Of a stretch of DNA of 58,407 nt, positions 25,216 through 34,040 are shown piece by piece. The position numbers were made by a program, and so were the translations under genes. Source of the stretch: JANWJE01 sp044326545. Its GTDB lineage: Bacteria > Chlamydiota > Chlamydiia > Chlamydiales > Parachlamydiaceae. Within the stretch, counting starts at the first letter, position 1. Each line of letters opens with the position of its first letter. The notes beneath the pieces are model-generated. The model saw only the letters and a program-made list of their open reading frames with translations. It was not told the DNA's origin and searched no databases. The stretch lies in contig JBIRBM010000013.1 in NCBI GenBank assembly GCA_044326545.1, positions 1 through 58,407 on the forward strand, read 5' to 3'.

Positions 25216-26313
25216 ATGGCCAAAGGTCTTTCAGTTGGAATTGTTGGTTTGCCCAACGTCGGAAAATCAACCCTTTTTAATGCCCTTACATCGAATCGAG
25301 CAGCTGCCTCTAATTACCCGTTTTGTACAATTGACCCAAATGTCGGAGTTGTGGATGTTTACGATCCTCGTTTAGAAAAGCTTTCCTCTCTTTCAAACAG
25401 TAAGAAGATCATTTATGCTAATATGGAATTTGTCGACATTGCCGGTTTAGTGGCAGGAGCATCCCAAGGAGAAGGGCTTGGAAATAAATTTTTAGCTAAT
25501 ATTCGTGAAACTGATGCGATTGTTCATGTTGTCCGATGCTTTGAGTCATCCGATATTATCCATGTTGCAGGTAAGGTTGATCCGATTGAAGATATCGAAA
25601 TTATCAACCTGGAGCTTCGTTTGGCTGATTTACAAATGGTCGACAATGTTCTGGGACGTCTTGAAAAACAAGCCAAGACTAGAAAAGAGCTTGCTTTATC
25701 GGTTGAGTGCTTAAAGAAAGCCCAAGAGCATTTAAATGAAAATAAGCCCATTAGATCTCTTGAATTGAACCAGGAAGAATTAGAGTGCTTAAGGCCTTAT
25801 CCGTTTCTTTCTGCTAAGAAAGTTCTCTATGTTGCCAATCTATCAGAAGATGATTTGCCGGCAATGAACAACAGTTTTGTGCAAAAAGTGAGGGAATATG
25901 CTGAAGCAGAGGGAAATACTGTTATTCCAATTTGTGCAAAATTAGAAGAAGAGATTGCGCAATTACCCCTTGGTGAGCGAAAGGAATTTCTCGAGAGTTT
26001 AGGACTTGAGCAGTCGGGATTAGAGCGGTTAATCAAAGCATCCTTTAATATGCTTGGATTAATCACTTATCTGACAACGGGTGAAATAGAAACTCGCGCT
26101 TGGACGATTCATGTTGGAACGGGGGCAGCAGCAGCTGCCGGTGAAATTCATTCCGATATCCAAAAAGGATTCATTCGAGCAGAAGTGGTGGCTTATGATG
26201 ACATGATCGCTTACAAAGGCAGAGGGGCTGCCCGCGAAGCTGGTAAAGTTAGGGCGGAAGGAAGGGATTATATCGTGAAAGATGGAGATGTGATGTTGTT
26301 TATGCATCATTAA
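25216..26313 (+). CDS. ychF: Ribosome-associated GTPase/ATPase YchF (OLA1 family)
   Basis: Obg-related P-loop NTPase that binds ribosomes and prefers ATP in many species. The 365 residues show G1 GLPNVGKST at residue 9 onward, switch II DIAGLVAGASQGEGLGN, a helical insert, and the C-terminal TGS-like domain (TYLTTGEIETRAWTI, GFIRAEVVAYDDMI, VKDGDVMLFMHH). The G4 position reads NLSEDD. Length and ends are normal. It diverges from sctU, as in Chlamydia (CT091/CT092). Confidence 0.96.
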   Translation: MAKGLSVGIVGLPNVGKSTLFNALTSNRAAASNYPFCTIDPNVGVVDVYDPRLEKLSSLSNSKKIIYANMEFVDIAGLVAGASQGEGLGNKFLANIRETDAIVHVVRCFESSDIIHVAGKVDPIEDIEIINLELRLADLQMVDNVLGRLEKQAKTRKELALSVECLKKAQEHLNENKPIRSLELNQEELECLRPYPFLSAKKVLYVANLSEDDLPAMNNSFVQKVREYAEAEGNTVIPICAKLEEEIAQLPLGERKEFLESLGLEQSGLERLIKASFNMLGLITYLTTGEIETRAWTIHVGTGAAAAAGEIHSDIQKGFIRAEVVAYDDMIAYKGRGAAREAGKVRAEGRDYIVKDGDVMLFMHH

Positions 26314-26432
26314 TTTATTAGAGCCTCTATCCCCAAAAGCTTTAACACGCTCGGGAAGCAGGTTCTAAGAGTGAATCATTAAAAAATAAGCGGAGTTTCT
26401 ACTCCTTTACCTTTTTCCTTATAGGAGTCCTT

Positions 26433-27575
26433 TTGAGCACTGAAAAATTTCCCCTTTTTATTAGCTGTGCTTCTGCATTAGAATCTCTTCTTGCTGATGA
26501 ATTAAAAGAATTAGGCATTTCATCGTTGCATATAGGGTATCGCGGTGTTTATGTGAATGAATGGGATTGGAAGACGGTTTATCTTATCAATTACGCGTCC
26601 CGTTTAGCCAGTCGGGTTTTGCTCCCTTTAACCCGATTTCGATGCTTTGATAAACGCTCGCTTTATCGGCATGCGATGAACATTGAGTGGTCTCAGTATT
26701 TAAGAGATGGGTGGACATTTGCAATTGATGCCAACGTTCACCACAAAGAGCTTCGCAATAGTCTTTATGCGGCTCAAGTTGTTAAAGATGCCATTTGTGA
26801 TCAGATGCGTCAAAAGAGTGGGAGGCGGCCGTCTGTTGAGGTTCAGCACCCAGATGTGCAAATTAATCTCTTTGTGCATCAGCAAAATGCTGTGATCAGT
26901 TTTGATACCTCAGGAGAGCCTCTCCATAAAAGAGGATATCGTCAAGAGAGTGTTGAGGCTCCGATCCAAGAAAGTTTGGCTGCTGCCGTCTTGCGTTTAG
27001 CTCGTTATGAGAAGGAAAACATTCTTTTAGATCCTTGCTGTGGATCGGGAACTTTTTTAATCGAAGCGGCATTAATGGCAACACACACTCCGCCCGGATA
27101 CTTACGAGCTCGTTGGGGATTTATGCGCCATCCGGACTATGACTCTGCCCATTGGCTGAGGGTGCGCAATCAAGTCGATGAAAAACGGATGTCTTTACCC
27201 CCTCAGCATCTTTTTGGGATTGACCAGAGCCATTCTGCAGTGCATGCCACAAAAATGAATCTTAGGGCAGCGGGATTTAGCCAACAGGTGGAAGTTGAAC
27301 AAAGGGATTTTAGGGAGTATCAGCCCTTAGTGACTCCAGATTTGGTTATTGCAAATCCTCCTCATGGACGTCGTTTAGATGAAGAAGAGCAATTACGTTC
27401 TGTTTATCGAGCTCTTGGTGATTTCATGAAACGCAGCTGTCGCAAGCCGGGTAAAGGATTTGTTTTTACCAGTAATTTAGAGCTCGCCAAAGAGGTTGGC
27501 TTATCAGCAAAAAAAAGGCATGTTTTGAATAATGGGGGGCTCGATTCCCGTCTGTTGGAATATGATCTTTTTTGA
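26433..27575 (+). CDS. THUMP-domain rRNA methyltransferase, RlmL-like
   Basis: Probably methylates guanine in 23S rRNA (the RlmL/YcbY N-terminal half methylates G2445). Start codon TTG at 26433 with a strong AGGAG 5 bases upstream. The 380 residues contain a THUMP domain (about 60-165), then a SAM methyltransferase domain with motif I DPCCGSGTFLIEAALMA and motif IV IANPPHGRRL. The motif is NPPH where relatives often have NPPY. It lacks the RlmK half found fused in E. coli, which is usual outside gamma-proteobacteria. In C. trachomatis ribF lies in this place between ychF and truB; it is not here. Confidence 0.88.
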   Translation: MSTEKFPLFISCASALESLLADELKELGISSLHIGYRGVYVNEWDWKTVYLINYASRLASRVLLPLTRFRCFDKRSLYRHAMNIEWSQYLRDGWTFAIDANVHHKELRNSLYAAQVVKDAICDQMRQKSGRRPSVEVQHPDVQINLFVHQQNAVISFDTSGEPLHKRGYRQESVEAPIQESLAAAVLRLARYEKENILLDPCCGSGTFLIEAALMATHTPPGYLRARWGFMRHPDYDSAHWLRVRNQVDEKRMSLPPQHLFGIDQSHSAVHATKMNLRAAGFSQQVEVEQRDFREYQPLVTPDLVIANPPHGRRLDEEEQLRSVYRALGDFMKRSCRKPGKGFVFTSNLELAKEVGLSAKKRHVLNNGGLDSRLLEYDLF

Positions 27576-27590
27576 ATAAAAGAGGCACCT

Positions 27591-27670
27591 TCTCCCATTT
27601 CCAAGAAATACACTCATCTTTGAGGGTATTCAAAGCCTTAAAAATGAGTGTATTTCTTGCAAGTGGGAGA
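27591..27670. repeat. Perfect-looking 27-bp inverted repeat with nested hairpin
   Basis: Left arm 27591-27617 (ends CAAGAAATACACTCAT) and right arm 27644-27670 (begins ATGAGTGTATTTCTTG) match at 25 of 27 positions. The loop contains CTTTGA and TCAAAG, which form an inner stem. It starts 16 bases after the rlmL stop. It may terminate that gene, although no U-run follows. Confidence 0.85.
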
Positions 27671-27671
27671 G

Positions 27672-27759
27672 GGCAGCCAACAGTGGGATTTTGGGCTAAA
27701 GCAAAGCTCTCGCGCTTGACTCAAGCGCAAATCCCATTCCTGCTGCGTAAGGTGAGTGA
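27672..27759. repeat. Family A palindrome (copy 9)
   Basis: GTGGGATTTTGGGCTAAAGC on the left faces CAAATCCCATTCCTGCTGCG and TAAGGTGAGT on the right, with centre CTCGCGCTTGACTCAAGCGC. It directly follows the 27-bp inverted repeat and ends close to the next gene. Confidence 0.8.
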
Positions 27760-27804
27760 GTAAGAAAATGGAGTGTGGAAAAAGGGGATGACAAAAGTGA
27801 AAAA

Positions 27805-28260
27805 ATGGTAAGACAGAAACCTAATCAAATATGGATTGATGCTGACGCCTGCCCTAAACCGGTTAAAGAACTCGTTTTTAAGGCCAGCCGACGATTAAAT
27901 ATTACGATTATATTAGTTGCAAACACATTCCAATTTCTTCCTCAAAGCGATCTTATAGAGTTAATTGTTGTTGATAAAGGATTTGATGCAGCTGATGATC
28001 ACATTCTTGAGAGAGTTCAAATTCACGATATTGTGATTACGGCCGATATTCCGTTAGCTGCAAAAGTGTTAAAAAAAAAGGCGATCGCCTTAAATCCTCG
28101 AGGAGAGATTTATACTGAAAATAATATTTGCTCCATTTTATCCATACGGGATTTTATGAAAGAATTTCGAGATGCAGGAACAATCACCAGTGGTCCTAAA
28201 CCTTTTGGTCCAAAAGATATTAAACAATTTGCAGATTCTTTAAATCAACTCATTTCTTAA
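27805..28260 (+). CDS. YaiI/YqxD family protein (UPF0178)
   Basis: A conserved bacterial protein of unknown function with a PIN-like nuclease fold. Family motifs are present: IWIDADACPKPVKELVF, the segment VVDKGFDAADDHI, DIVITADIPLA, AIALNPRGEIYTENNI and the SGPKPFGPKD end. From the ATG at 27805 the protein is 151 residues, the family's normal length. The frame is open upstream with a GTG at 27775, next to a family A repeat; neither start has a convincing SD. The gene stands alone, convergent with truB. Confidence 0.9.
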   Translation: MVRQKPNQIWIDADACPKPVKELVFKASRRLNITIILVANTFQFLPQSDLIELIVVDKGFDAADDHILERVQIHDIVITADIPLAAKVLKKKAIALNPRGEIYTENNICSILSIRDFMKEFRDAGTITSGPKPFGPKDIKQFADSLNQLIS

Positions 28261-28280
28261 AACCTGTTTTCAAGTTGAAA

Positions 28281-28363
28281 CAGTCTCTGGCGCGTGTGAA
28301 AGATTTCGCGGTAGTGAAAGCTTTAGCTCAGTGCTAATCACTTTCCTGGTGCGTAAGGTGAGA
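28281..28363. repeat. Family A repeat overlapping the 3' end of truB (copy 10)
   Basis: TTCCTGGTGCGTAAGGTGAG at 28344-28363 is the canonical terminus; GTGAAAGCTTTAGCTCAGTG precedes it. The terminus lies inside the truB coding sequence. Confidence 0.8.
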
Positions 28364-29056
28364 TTTTAAATAGGCTCGAAGATCGATGTCGGGCGAGCTA
28401 AATTCTGCTTCCCCCATACAATCTTCGACGCAAAAATGACCGCTTCTTGTTCGTCTTAAATTGGATAAATGAGCTCCACATCCCAATTTTTCCCCTAAAT
28501 CATAAGCAATGCTTCGAATATAGGTTCCTTTACTGCATCTAATTTTGAGTTCAAGATGAGGATAGGCATAACGCATTAACTGGATATTGACGTGAATTTT
28601 CACTGGTTTTCGTTCAACTTCAATTCCTTTTCTTGCCAGTTCATAAAGCTTTTTTCCTTGAATTTTTTTAGCCGAAAACATAGGGGGGACTTGCTCGACC
28701 TCTCCTTGAAATGAGATCAAAGAGTCTTGGATTTGATCTAAACTAGGGATGATTGCAGATGTTGTGAGAATGACTCCTTCGGAATCATAAGTGTCTGTTG
28801 ATGCCCCAAGAAAAACTTCAGCAAGATATTCCTTGTCGTGACACAGAAAATGGTCGGAAAGACGAGTATAGGCGCGACCGACCAGCATCACCATGACACC
28901 CGTAGCAAACGGATCAAGAGTTCCTGCATGGCCGATTTTTTTTACGCCAAGACGTTTTCGTAAAATTTGAACAAGTCTAAAAGATGTCGGTCCTTTAGAC
29001 TTATCCAATAATAAAATCCCTTGAACGGGATTTAAATCAGGAGGAACTTTCATCAT
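28334..29056 (-). CDS. truB: tRNA pseudouridine(55) synthase
   Basis: Makes pseudouridine 55 in the T-loop of tRNAs. The motif KIGHAGTLDPFATGVM contains the catalytic aspartate; LLLDKSKGPTSF, GKKLYELARKGIEVER and CSKGTYIRSIAYDLGE are also typical. The frame is open to 29092, but ATG at 29056 or 29053 (MMKVPPDL) gives the family N-terminus and overlaps the end of rbfA by about 17-20 bases. The last residues (SHLTHQESD) are encoded by a family A repeat terminus, so the native C-terminus has been rewritten. Last gene of the rpsA/nusA-infB-rbfA-truB string, conserved in Chlamydia. Confidence 0.95.
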   Translation of the reverse strand: MMKVPPDLNPVQGILLLDKSKGPTSFRLVQILRKRLGVKKIGHAGTLDPFATGVMVMLVGRAYTRLSDHFLCHDKEYLAEVFLGASTDTYDSEGVILTTSAIIPSLDQIQDSLISFQGEVEQVPPMFSAKKIQGKKLYELARKGIEVERKPVKIHVNIQLMRYAYPHLELKIRCSKGTYIRSIAYDLGEKLGCGAHLSNLRRTRSGHFCVEDCMGEAEFSSPDIDLRAYLKSHLTHQESD

Positions 29057-29429
29057 CTTCAATGACTTGAATGCGTGATTTTTTCTCTTCACTGATTTTG
29101 CTTAACAGTTCTTCTATCCGCATATGTTTATCAACACTATCATCTAATCTGAACTTTAATTCAGGAAAATAGCGCATGACAACTTTATGAGAAGAGTTAA
29201 CAGCAATGAAACCTGCAGCTGAATTCAGTGCTTGAATCGTTTCAATTTTGTCTTGTTCAGAACCTATGACGCTAATAAACACTTTTGCGTAATGCAAATC
29301 TTTTGAGATCTGCACACGTGTAACGGTGACAAGCTCCGTCACGTGAGGATTGCGGACATCTTTTCTGATCACTTCCGAAATCACTTCTTTAAGAAGTGAG
29401 TTTAGTCTATCTGTTCGTTCTACTGCCAT
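29037..29429 (-). CDS. rbfA: 30S ribosome-binding factor RbfA
   Basis: Assists maturation of the 16S rRNA 5' end and cold adaptation. The 130 residues match the family: RTDRLNSLLKEVISEVI, DVRNPHVTELVTVTRVQISK, YAKVFISVIGS and RYFPELKFRLDDSVDKHMRIEELL. It starts 6 bases after infB and overlaps truB at its end, so the genes are translationally coupled. Confidence 0.96.
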   Translation of the reverse strand: MAVERTDRLNSLLKEVISEVIRKDVRNPHVTELVTVTRVQISKDLHYAKVFISVIGSEQDKIETIQALNSAAGFIAVNSSHKVVMRYFPELKFRLDDSVDKHMRIEELLSKISEEKKSRIQVIEDDESSS

Positions 29430-29435
29430 AATGTG

Positions 29436-32186
29436 TTACAATTCTTGTGAAATGTAGGTGATTTCGTAGGCCTCTAAAATGTCATTCTCTCGGAAATCTG
29501 TGAAATTATTGAGAAGAATTCCACATTCAAACCCTTTTTGGACTTCACGAACGTCTTCTTTCACGCGTTTAAGCGAAGCAATCGTTCCTTTCCAGATAAT
29601 GTCGTTTCCGCGTCTTACACGAATATTATTGCTGCGATGGATTGACCCTTCAGTCACTTGGCAGCCTGCAATAATTCCTGCATGCGAAGATTTAAAGGTT
29701 GCTTTGACCATCGCTTTTCCTTTTTCTGTTTCCTGTGCAATCTTGTCTAGTAACCCAGACATAATGGCTTTGACATCGTCGACTGCATGATAAATAATAT
29801 TATGCAAGCGCACTTGAATTCCCAATTGTTTCACCAAAGGCTCGGCGTGGCTTTCGATTTGGGTGTGGAATCCAATAATCACAGCTTTTGAAGCGGCCGC
29901 CAGCTGGACGTCGGATTCTGAAACTTCTCCAACACCTGTAAAAATGATGTTGACGTCGACTTTGTCAGACTCAACTTTCATTAGAGCAGCTTTAAGCGCT
30001 TCAAGAGAGCCTTGAACGTCTGCTCGTAAGACTAGATTAAGAGTCTTCTTGCTCGACGGAGAGGCTTGCTGGAAGAGGTTTTCCACCGAGACTTTCTTTT
30101 TTTGCTGGGTGACAAAATGAGATTGTCTAGCTCCTACAGAGCGAGCCTCAGCAATTTCTCTGGCCTCTTTTTCACTTTTTACGACAATAAATTCCTGGCC
30201 GGCTTCCGGAAGTCCTGACAAACCTGTTATCTCAACTGGCGTTGATGGTCCAGCTTCGATTAATTCTCTATTGTGTTCATCATGCATTGTTTTGACGCGA
30301 CCGAATAGATTTCCGAAGACCAAAGCATCTCCTCGACGAAGGGTTCCATTTTGAACCAATACTGTTGCAACAGATCCCATTCCTTTGTGCATTTCGGATT
30401 CTAATACAGTTCCTCTTGCTCGAGAGGATGGATTGGCTCGCAATTCAAGAACCTCTGCTTGCAGAGCTAGCATTTCAAGTAATTCAGGAATTCCTTGGCC
30501 AGTCACAGCGGAGCAATTCACTGTAATGATTTGACCACCCCAAGCTTCAGGCAATAGATCATTTTCAGCCAGTTGGCGATAGACATTTTCGGCATTAAAA
30601 TTGGGTTTGTCTGCTTTGTTGATGGCAACAACCATAATCACCCCGGCAGCTCGCGCATGCTGGATGGCTTCAAGTGTTTGCTGTCTTAAACCTTCATCAC
30701 CGGCCACAACAAGGACGACAATGTCGGTGACATCTGCTCCACGCGCCCGCATTGCAGAAAAGGCTTCGTGACCGGGTGTATCCAAAAACGCAATATCTCC
30801 AACCGCAGTGGTACAGCGGAAGGCACCGATGTGTTGTGTAATGGCACCCGCTTCACCGGCAGCGCGGTTACTTGCACGGATTGCATCAATCAGGCTTGTT
30901 TTACCGTGGTCGACGTGACCCATGAACGCCACAACCGGAGGACGAAGCTCCAACTGATCCTCAGCTTCTTGTTGAAGCTCTTGCTTAATCGACTTATCAG
31001 TGATCTGAATGCGTCTTTCTTGCACTGTATCAATACTAATTTCGCATCCAAATTCATGGCCTAATAATTGAATCGTTGTTTCATCTTCGAGTAAATCATT
31101 CAACGTTAAGATGATTCCTTGAAGAAATAGCCTTCCTATCAGTTGAGAAGATTTTAACTTCATCTCAGATGCTAGATCTTTGATTGAGATGGGCAAGCGA
31201 ATTTTCAAAGAAGAGGGGCGAATCGTTAAATCTTCTACCTGGTGCTTCATTGTTTTATTACGTCGCTTACGCCATTGCTGATCATCATCAGATGTTCTCA
31301 GTCCTTGTCGATCACGCGCATCAAATTGTTTTGTCTCCGTTCTACGAGGAGTGGGTTTAATGTCTCTGAATTCTTTAAATTTTGTCGCTTTTAATCCCTT
31401 GCTGGCGGAATCATCCTCAACAACTTTAGTTGTCTCTTTTCCTGTGGCAGCAGGAGGTTTTGGATGTTTATTTTTGTTTTTATCTTTATTTTCACCCAAC
31501 GATTCTTTAACAGGTGTCGGTGTTGGTGCCTCTTGTTTTGGTGGAAGAGCTCGGACGACGGGTTTAGGCCTTATATAATCCCGCATGTGCCTTCCTGTCG
31601 GACCAAGCTTTTCTTGTACAGGAAGATCTTTTCTCTGTTCTGGGCGTTGAATGTGTGGTGTCGCCTTGGGCAATGGAGTTTCAACTAATTTTCGTTCCTC
31701 TTTTTTAAGGGGGAGCGGCTCGGGATTTTCTTTAAATTGAAGAACTGGATTGATGATTTCAGGCTCACGAATAGGCGCTTGCTTCGTTTGATAATCTTCT
31801 ACGTCACCAAAGATTTCCTGTCTTAACTCAGCACTTGTTTTAACTCTCACCAGTTCTTCTTTAATTTCAGGGAAAGAAATCTCTTTAATCGGAGCTTCTT
31901 CTTCTGTATGGGGATGTCCGGTTATCTCGAGAGGCTCTTTAGAGGTTGATTCGGATAGAGGCTCAGCAAATGCAGATTTAGAGCGCGCGCGGATACGAGG
32001 TGCTTCTTCTTTTGGCAATTCCTCTCCTTCAGGTTTTATTCCTTTGGGAGTAGAAGTCTTTGCTACTTCAGATTTTTTATCTGTAGCTTCTTCTTCTTTC
32101 TTCTTTGCTAGTTTGTCTTTTAATCCGCTAAGATTAATCGCTTCTGCAATTTGAGTGTTTTTAATGTTTAACTTAATTTTGGCCAA
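29436..32186 (-). CDS. infB: Translation initiation factor IF-2
   Basis: GTPase that brings initiator tRNA to the ribosome. The 916 residues have a long charged, low-complexity N-terminal region (about 1-320), the IF2-N domain (ISIKDLASEMKLKSSQLIGR, about 335-390), the G domain with GHVDHGKTSLIDAIR, DTPGHEAFSAMRARGADVTD and INKADKPN, then domains II to IV ending in AYEITYISQEL. The initiator ATG lies 4 bases after the nusA stop. The length and domain order are normal for chlamydiae. Confidence 0.97.
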   Translation of the reverse strand: MAKIKLNIKNTQIAEAINLSGLKDKLAKKKEEEATDKKSEVAKTSTPKGIKPEGEELPKEEAPRIRARSKSAFAEPLSESTSKEPLEITGHPHTEEEAPIKEISFPEIKEELVRVKTSAELRQEIFGDVEDYQTKQAPIREPEIINPVLQFKENPEPLPLKKEERKLVETPLPKATPHIQRPEQRKDLPVQEKLGPTGRHMRDYIRPKPVVRALPPKQEAPTPTPVKESLGENKDKNKNKHPKPPAATGKETTKVVEDDSASKGLKATKFKEFRDIKPTPRRTETKQFDARDRQGLRTSDDDQQWRKRRNKTMKHQVEDLTIRPSSLKIRLPISIKDLASEMKLKSSQLIGRLFLQGIILTLNDLLEDETTIQLLGHEFGCEISIDTVQERRIQITDKSIKQELQQEAEDQLELRPPVVAFMGHVDHGKTSLIDAIRASNRAAGEAGAITQHIGAFRCTTAVGDIAFLDTPGHEAFSAMRARGADVTDIVVLVVAGDEGLRQQTLEAIQHARAAGVIMVVAINKADKPNFNAENVYRQLAENDLLPEAWGGQIITVNCSAVTGQGIPELLEMLALQAEVLELRANPSSRARGTVLESEMHKGMGSVATVLVQNGTLRRGDALVFGNLFGRVKTMHDEHNRELIEAGPSTPVEITGLSGLPEAGQEFIVVKSEKEAREIAEARSVGARQSHFVTQQKKKVSVENLFQQASPSSKKTLNLVLRADVQGSLEALKAALMKVESDKVDVNIIFTGVGEVSESDVQLAAASKAVIIGFHTQIESHAEPLVKQLGIQVRLHNIIYHAVDDVKAIMSGLLDKIAQETEKGKAMVKATFKSSHAGIIAGCQVTEGSIHRSNNIRVRRGNDIIWKGTIASLKRVKEDVREVQKGFECGILLNNFTDFRENDILEAYEITYISQEL

Positions 32187-32190
32187 GGCT

Positions 32191-33465
32191 CTATATCCTT
32201 TGTTTTCTTATTTGTTCTAAAATCTTGTCTGCCAATTCCAAACTAATGCCGGGGATGGTTGCAAGCTGCTCTGGTGTTGTTTGAAGTAACGAGCGCAGAG
32301 TGTTATAGCCTTCTGCTGCCAAGTGATCAAAAATGAGGTTGTTCACTCCTTCAATATGATCTAATGGCTCATCTAAAGTTGGATCTTCAGTGGAAGCGAG
32401 TTCTTCGCGCTGAATTGCCATTGTGCGGTTATAATCTGTCATTCGCTGCACTTCTAAATCATATCCGATAAGCTGGCTGTTTAGCCGTGCATTCATTCCT
32501 TTTTTTCCTATTACAGCAGCAAAATCTTCATCTTCTATAACAATTGAAATGATTTTATCATCTTCATTAAGGTTAATTTTACGGATTTCAATAGGATTCA
32601 AGGCGTTTTGTAAAAGCTCGATAGGATCCGCTGTGAACGGAATGATATCAATTTTCTCGTTATGTAATTCTCGAACAATATTCTTGACTCGGTTACCGCG
32701 CATTCCAACGCAAGCCCCAACCGGATCTATTTTGAAATCAGTTGAGCGAACGGTTAATTTGGTTCGATAACCAGGGTCACGCACAATCTTATCTATGATA
32801 ATTGTGCCATCGCTTACCTCAGGGACTTCTTGAATTAAAAGTTGAAGGACAAATTCAGGGCTGCATCTAGATAAAATCACTTCTGCCCCACCATTTTCTG
32901 TGTCTTTAACCTCAAGCAGAAGAGCCAAAACTTTTTCACCGACCTGATATTTCTCTGTTTTAGGGTACTCTCGGGCAGGCATGATTGCTTCAACTTTGCC
33001 CAAATCAACAATGAGATTTGCTCCTCTTACAAAACGTTTTACAGTCCCGGAAACTAATTCATTAACACGATGGCGGTATTCCTCATAAATGACATCACGT
33101 TCAGCGCCCCTAAGTTTTTGGGTAATGATTTGTCTGGCTTTTTGAGCTGCAATTCTGCCGAAATCTTTTGGAGTGACGATCACGTCTATGAATTGACCGA
33201 GCTCAGCGTCTGGATCAATTGAACGCGCTGCTTCAAGAGAAATTTCTTGAGATGCAACTTCCACATCTTCTACAATTTCTTTTTCACAGTAAACATCGAT
33301 ATTGCCTGATTTGGGATTAATTGTCACCGTGACATTAGAAGCACCGGACACGCTTTTGCGTGCAGCTGCCTGTAATGATTCTTCGATAGCATTTATCACA
33401 ACTTCTCGTTTAATACCTTTTTCTCTTTCTAAATATTCAAAAATGGCAATCAGATCTTTATTCAT
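32191..33465 (-). CDS. nusA: Transcription termination/antitermination protein NusA
   Basis: Binds RNA polymerase and controls pausing, termination and antitermination. The 424 residues show the N-terminal polymerase-binding domain (IFEYLEREKGIKREVVINAIE), an S1 domain (GTVKRFVRGANLIVDLGKVEAIMP), two KH domains (CVGMRGNRVKNIVRELHNEK, then AAVIGKKGMNARLNSQLIG), and one C-terminal helix-hairpin-helix unit (LLQTTPEQLATIPGISLELA). The length resembles the short NusA of chlamydiae. infB follows after 4 bases. Upstream, a long palindrome separates it from rpsA. Confidence 0.97.
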   Translation of the reverse strand: MNKDLIAIFEYLEREKGIKREVVINAIEESLQAAARKSVSGASNVTVTINPKSGNIDVYCEKEIVEDVEVASQEISLEAARSIDPDAELGQFIDVIVTPKDFGRIAAQKARQIITQKLRGAERDVIYEEYRHRVNELVSGTVKRFVRGANLIVDLGKVEAIMPAREYPKTEKYQVGEKVLALLLEVKDTENGGAEVILSRCSPEFVLQLLIQEVPEVSDGTIIIDKIVRDPGYRTKLTVRSTDFKIDPVGACVGMRGNRVKNIVRELHNEKIDIIPFTADPIELLQNALNPIEIRKINLNEDDKIISIVIEDEDFAAVIGKKGMNARLNSQLIGYDLEVQRMTDYNRTMAIQREELASTEDPTLDEPLDHIEGVNNLIFDHLAAEGYNTLRSLLQTTPEQLATIPGISLELADKILEQIRKQRI

Positions 33466-33552
33466 ACCTTTATCCCTCTACAACTGTAATAGCGAGTTGT
33501 GAACGCATAACTTTCGTGTTGTCCAGTGAGCATCTCGCTGAGGATTAATTGG

Positions 33553-33828
33553 ATTAACTTAAAAAATTTGACTCTAATCATCGAGGCTGATTTTTTTAAA
33601 AAATTAGCGCGGGTTTCTATAGAGAGTGTCTTAAAACGTCGAGTCCTTATGTTCGAGATCATTTTCTCTTTAAGAAGCGCCGAAAACAAGTGGGTCATCT
33701 TCATGAATATTGTCCATTTATTTTGGTCGATTCCTAAAGGAAAAGAATTCAAATCTAGGTTGCACCAATTTTTAAGAGGCTCTCTATCAAGGAGTCGTCA
33801 TGATTAGAAGCAAATTTTTTACATTAAT
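33553..33828. repeat. Giant imperfect palindrome, arms about 125-150 bp
   Basis: Centred on TTCATGAA at 33700-33707. Matching complementary blocks run outward: CATTTTCTCTTTAAGAAGCG with the complement of 33728-33750, CTATAGAGAGTGTCTTAAAA with that of 33771-33789, CTCTAATCATCGAGG with that of 33795-33809, and ATTAACTTAAAAAATTTG (33553-33570) with CAAATTTTTTACATTAAT (33811-33828). The left arm has about 23 extra bases (TGATTTTTTTAAAAAATTAG). It is larger than any other palindrome here and not obviously related to family A. Confidence 0.8.
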
Positions 33829-33980
33829 TTTTTCTTCTCTATATGGCACAAAACCTCCGATTAGGAGGTCTTAAAAAAGCTCGATGAAGAGCTCTTGAAA
33901 TACTACCACATCAAGTTATTTCTTTCAAATTCAGGAAAAATATCTTTCTGAACCGATTGTTCTAACAGGGGAGGCATTTT

Positions 33981-34010
33981 CCTCAAACACATTGATTGAT
34001 GTGTTTGAGG
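33981..34010 (-). terminator. Stem-loop after rpsA, probable terminator
   Basis: CCTCAAACACAT and ATGTGTTTGAGG form a perfect 12-bp stem with a 6-base loop, 30 bases past the rpsA stop. The following minus-strand sequence (AAAATGCC) lacks a U-run, so termination strength is uncertain. Confidence 0.65.
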
Positions 34011-34040
34011 AGAGTTTTGACAGATCAGTTAAGCTCTTGT

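Larger units (their letters stand above)
33466..34040. other. Spacer between rpsA and nusA
   Basis: About 575 bases. Two overlapping frames on opposite strands (33526-33807 plus, 33462-33752 minus) encode similar peptides only because the region is a giant palindrome, listed separately; I do not call them genes. A small perfect hairpin (ACCTCC, GATTA, GGAGGT) lies at 33853-33869 and a terminator-like stem at 33981. The nusA promoter should lie between 33466 and about 33560. Confidence 0.6.

Noticed and set aside
33462..33807. Overlapping frames of 96 and 93 residues on opposite strands between rpsA and nusA
   Set aside because: The peptides are similar because the DNA is palindromic. No SD precedes either frame, and frame openness is explained by low GC and self-complementarity.
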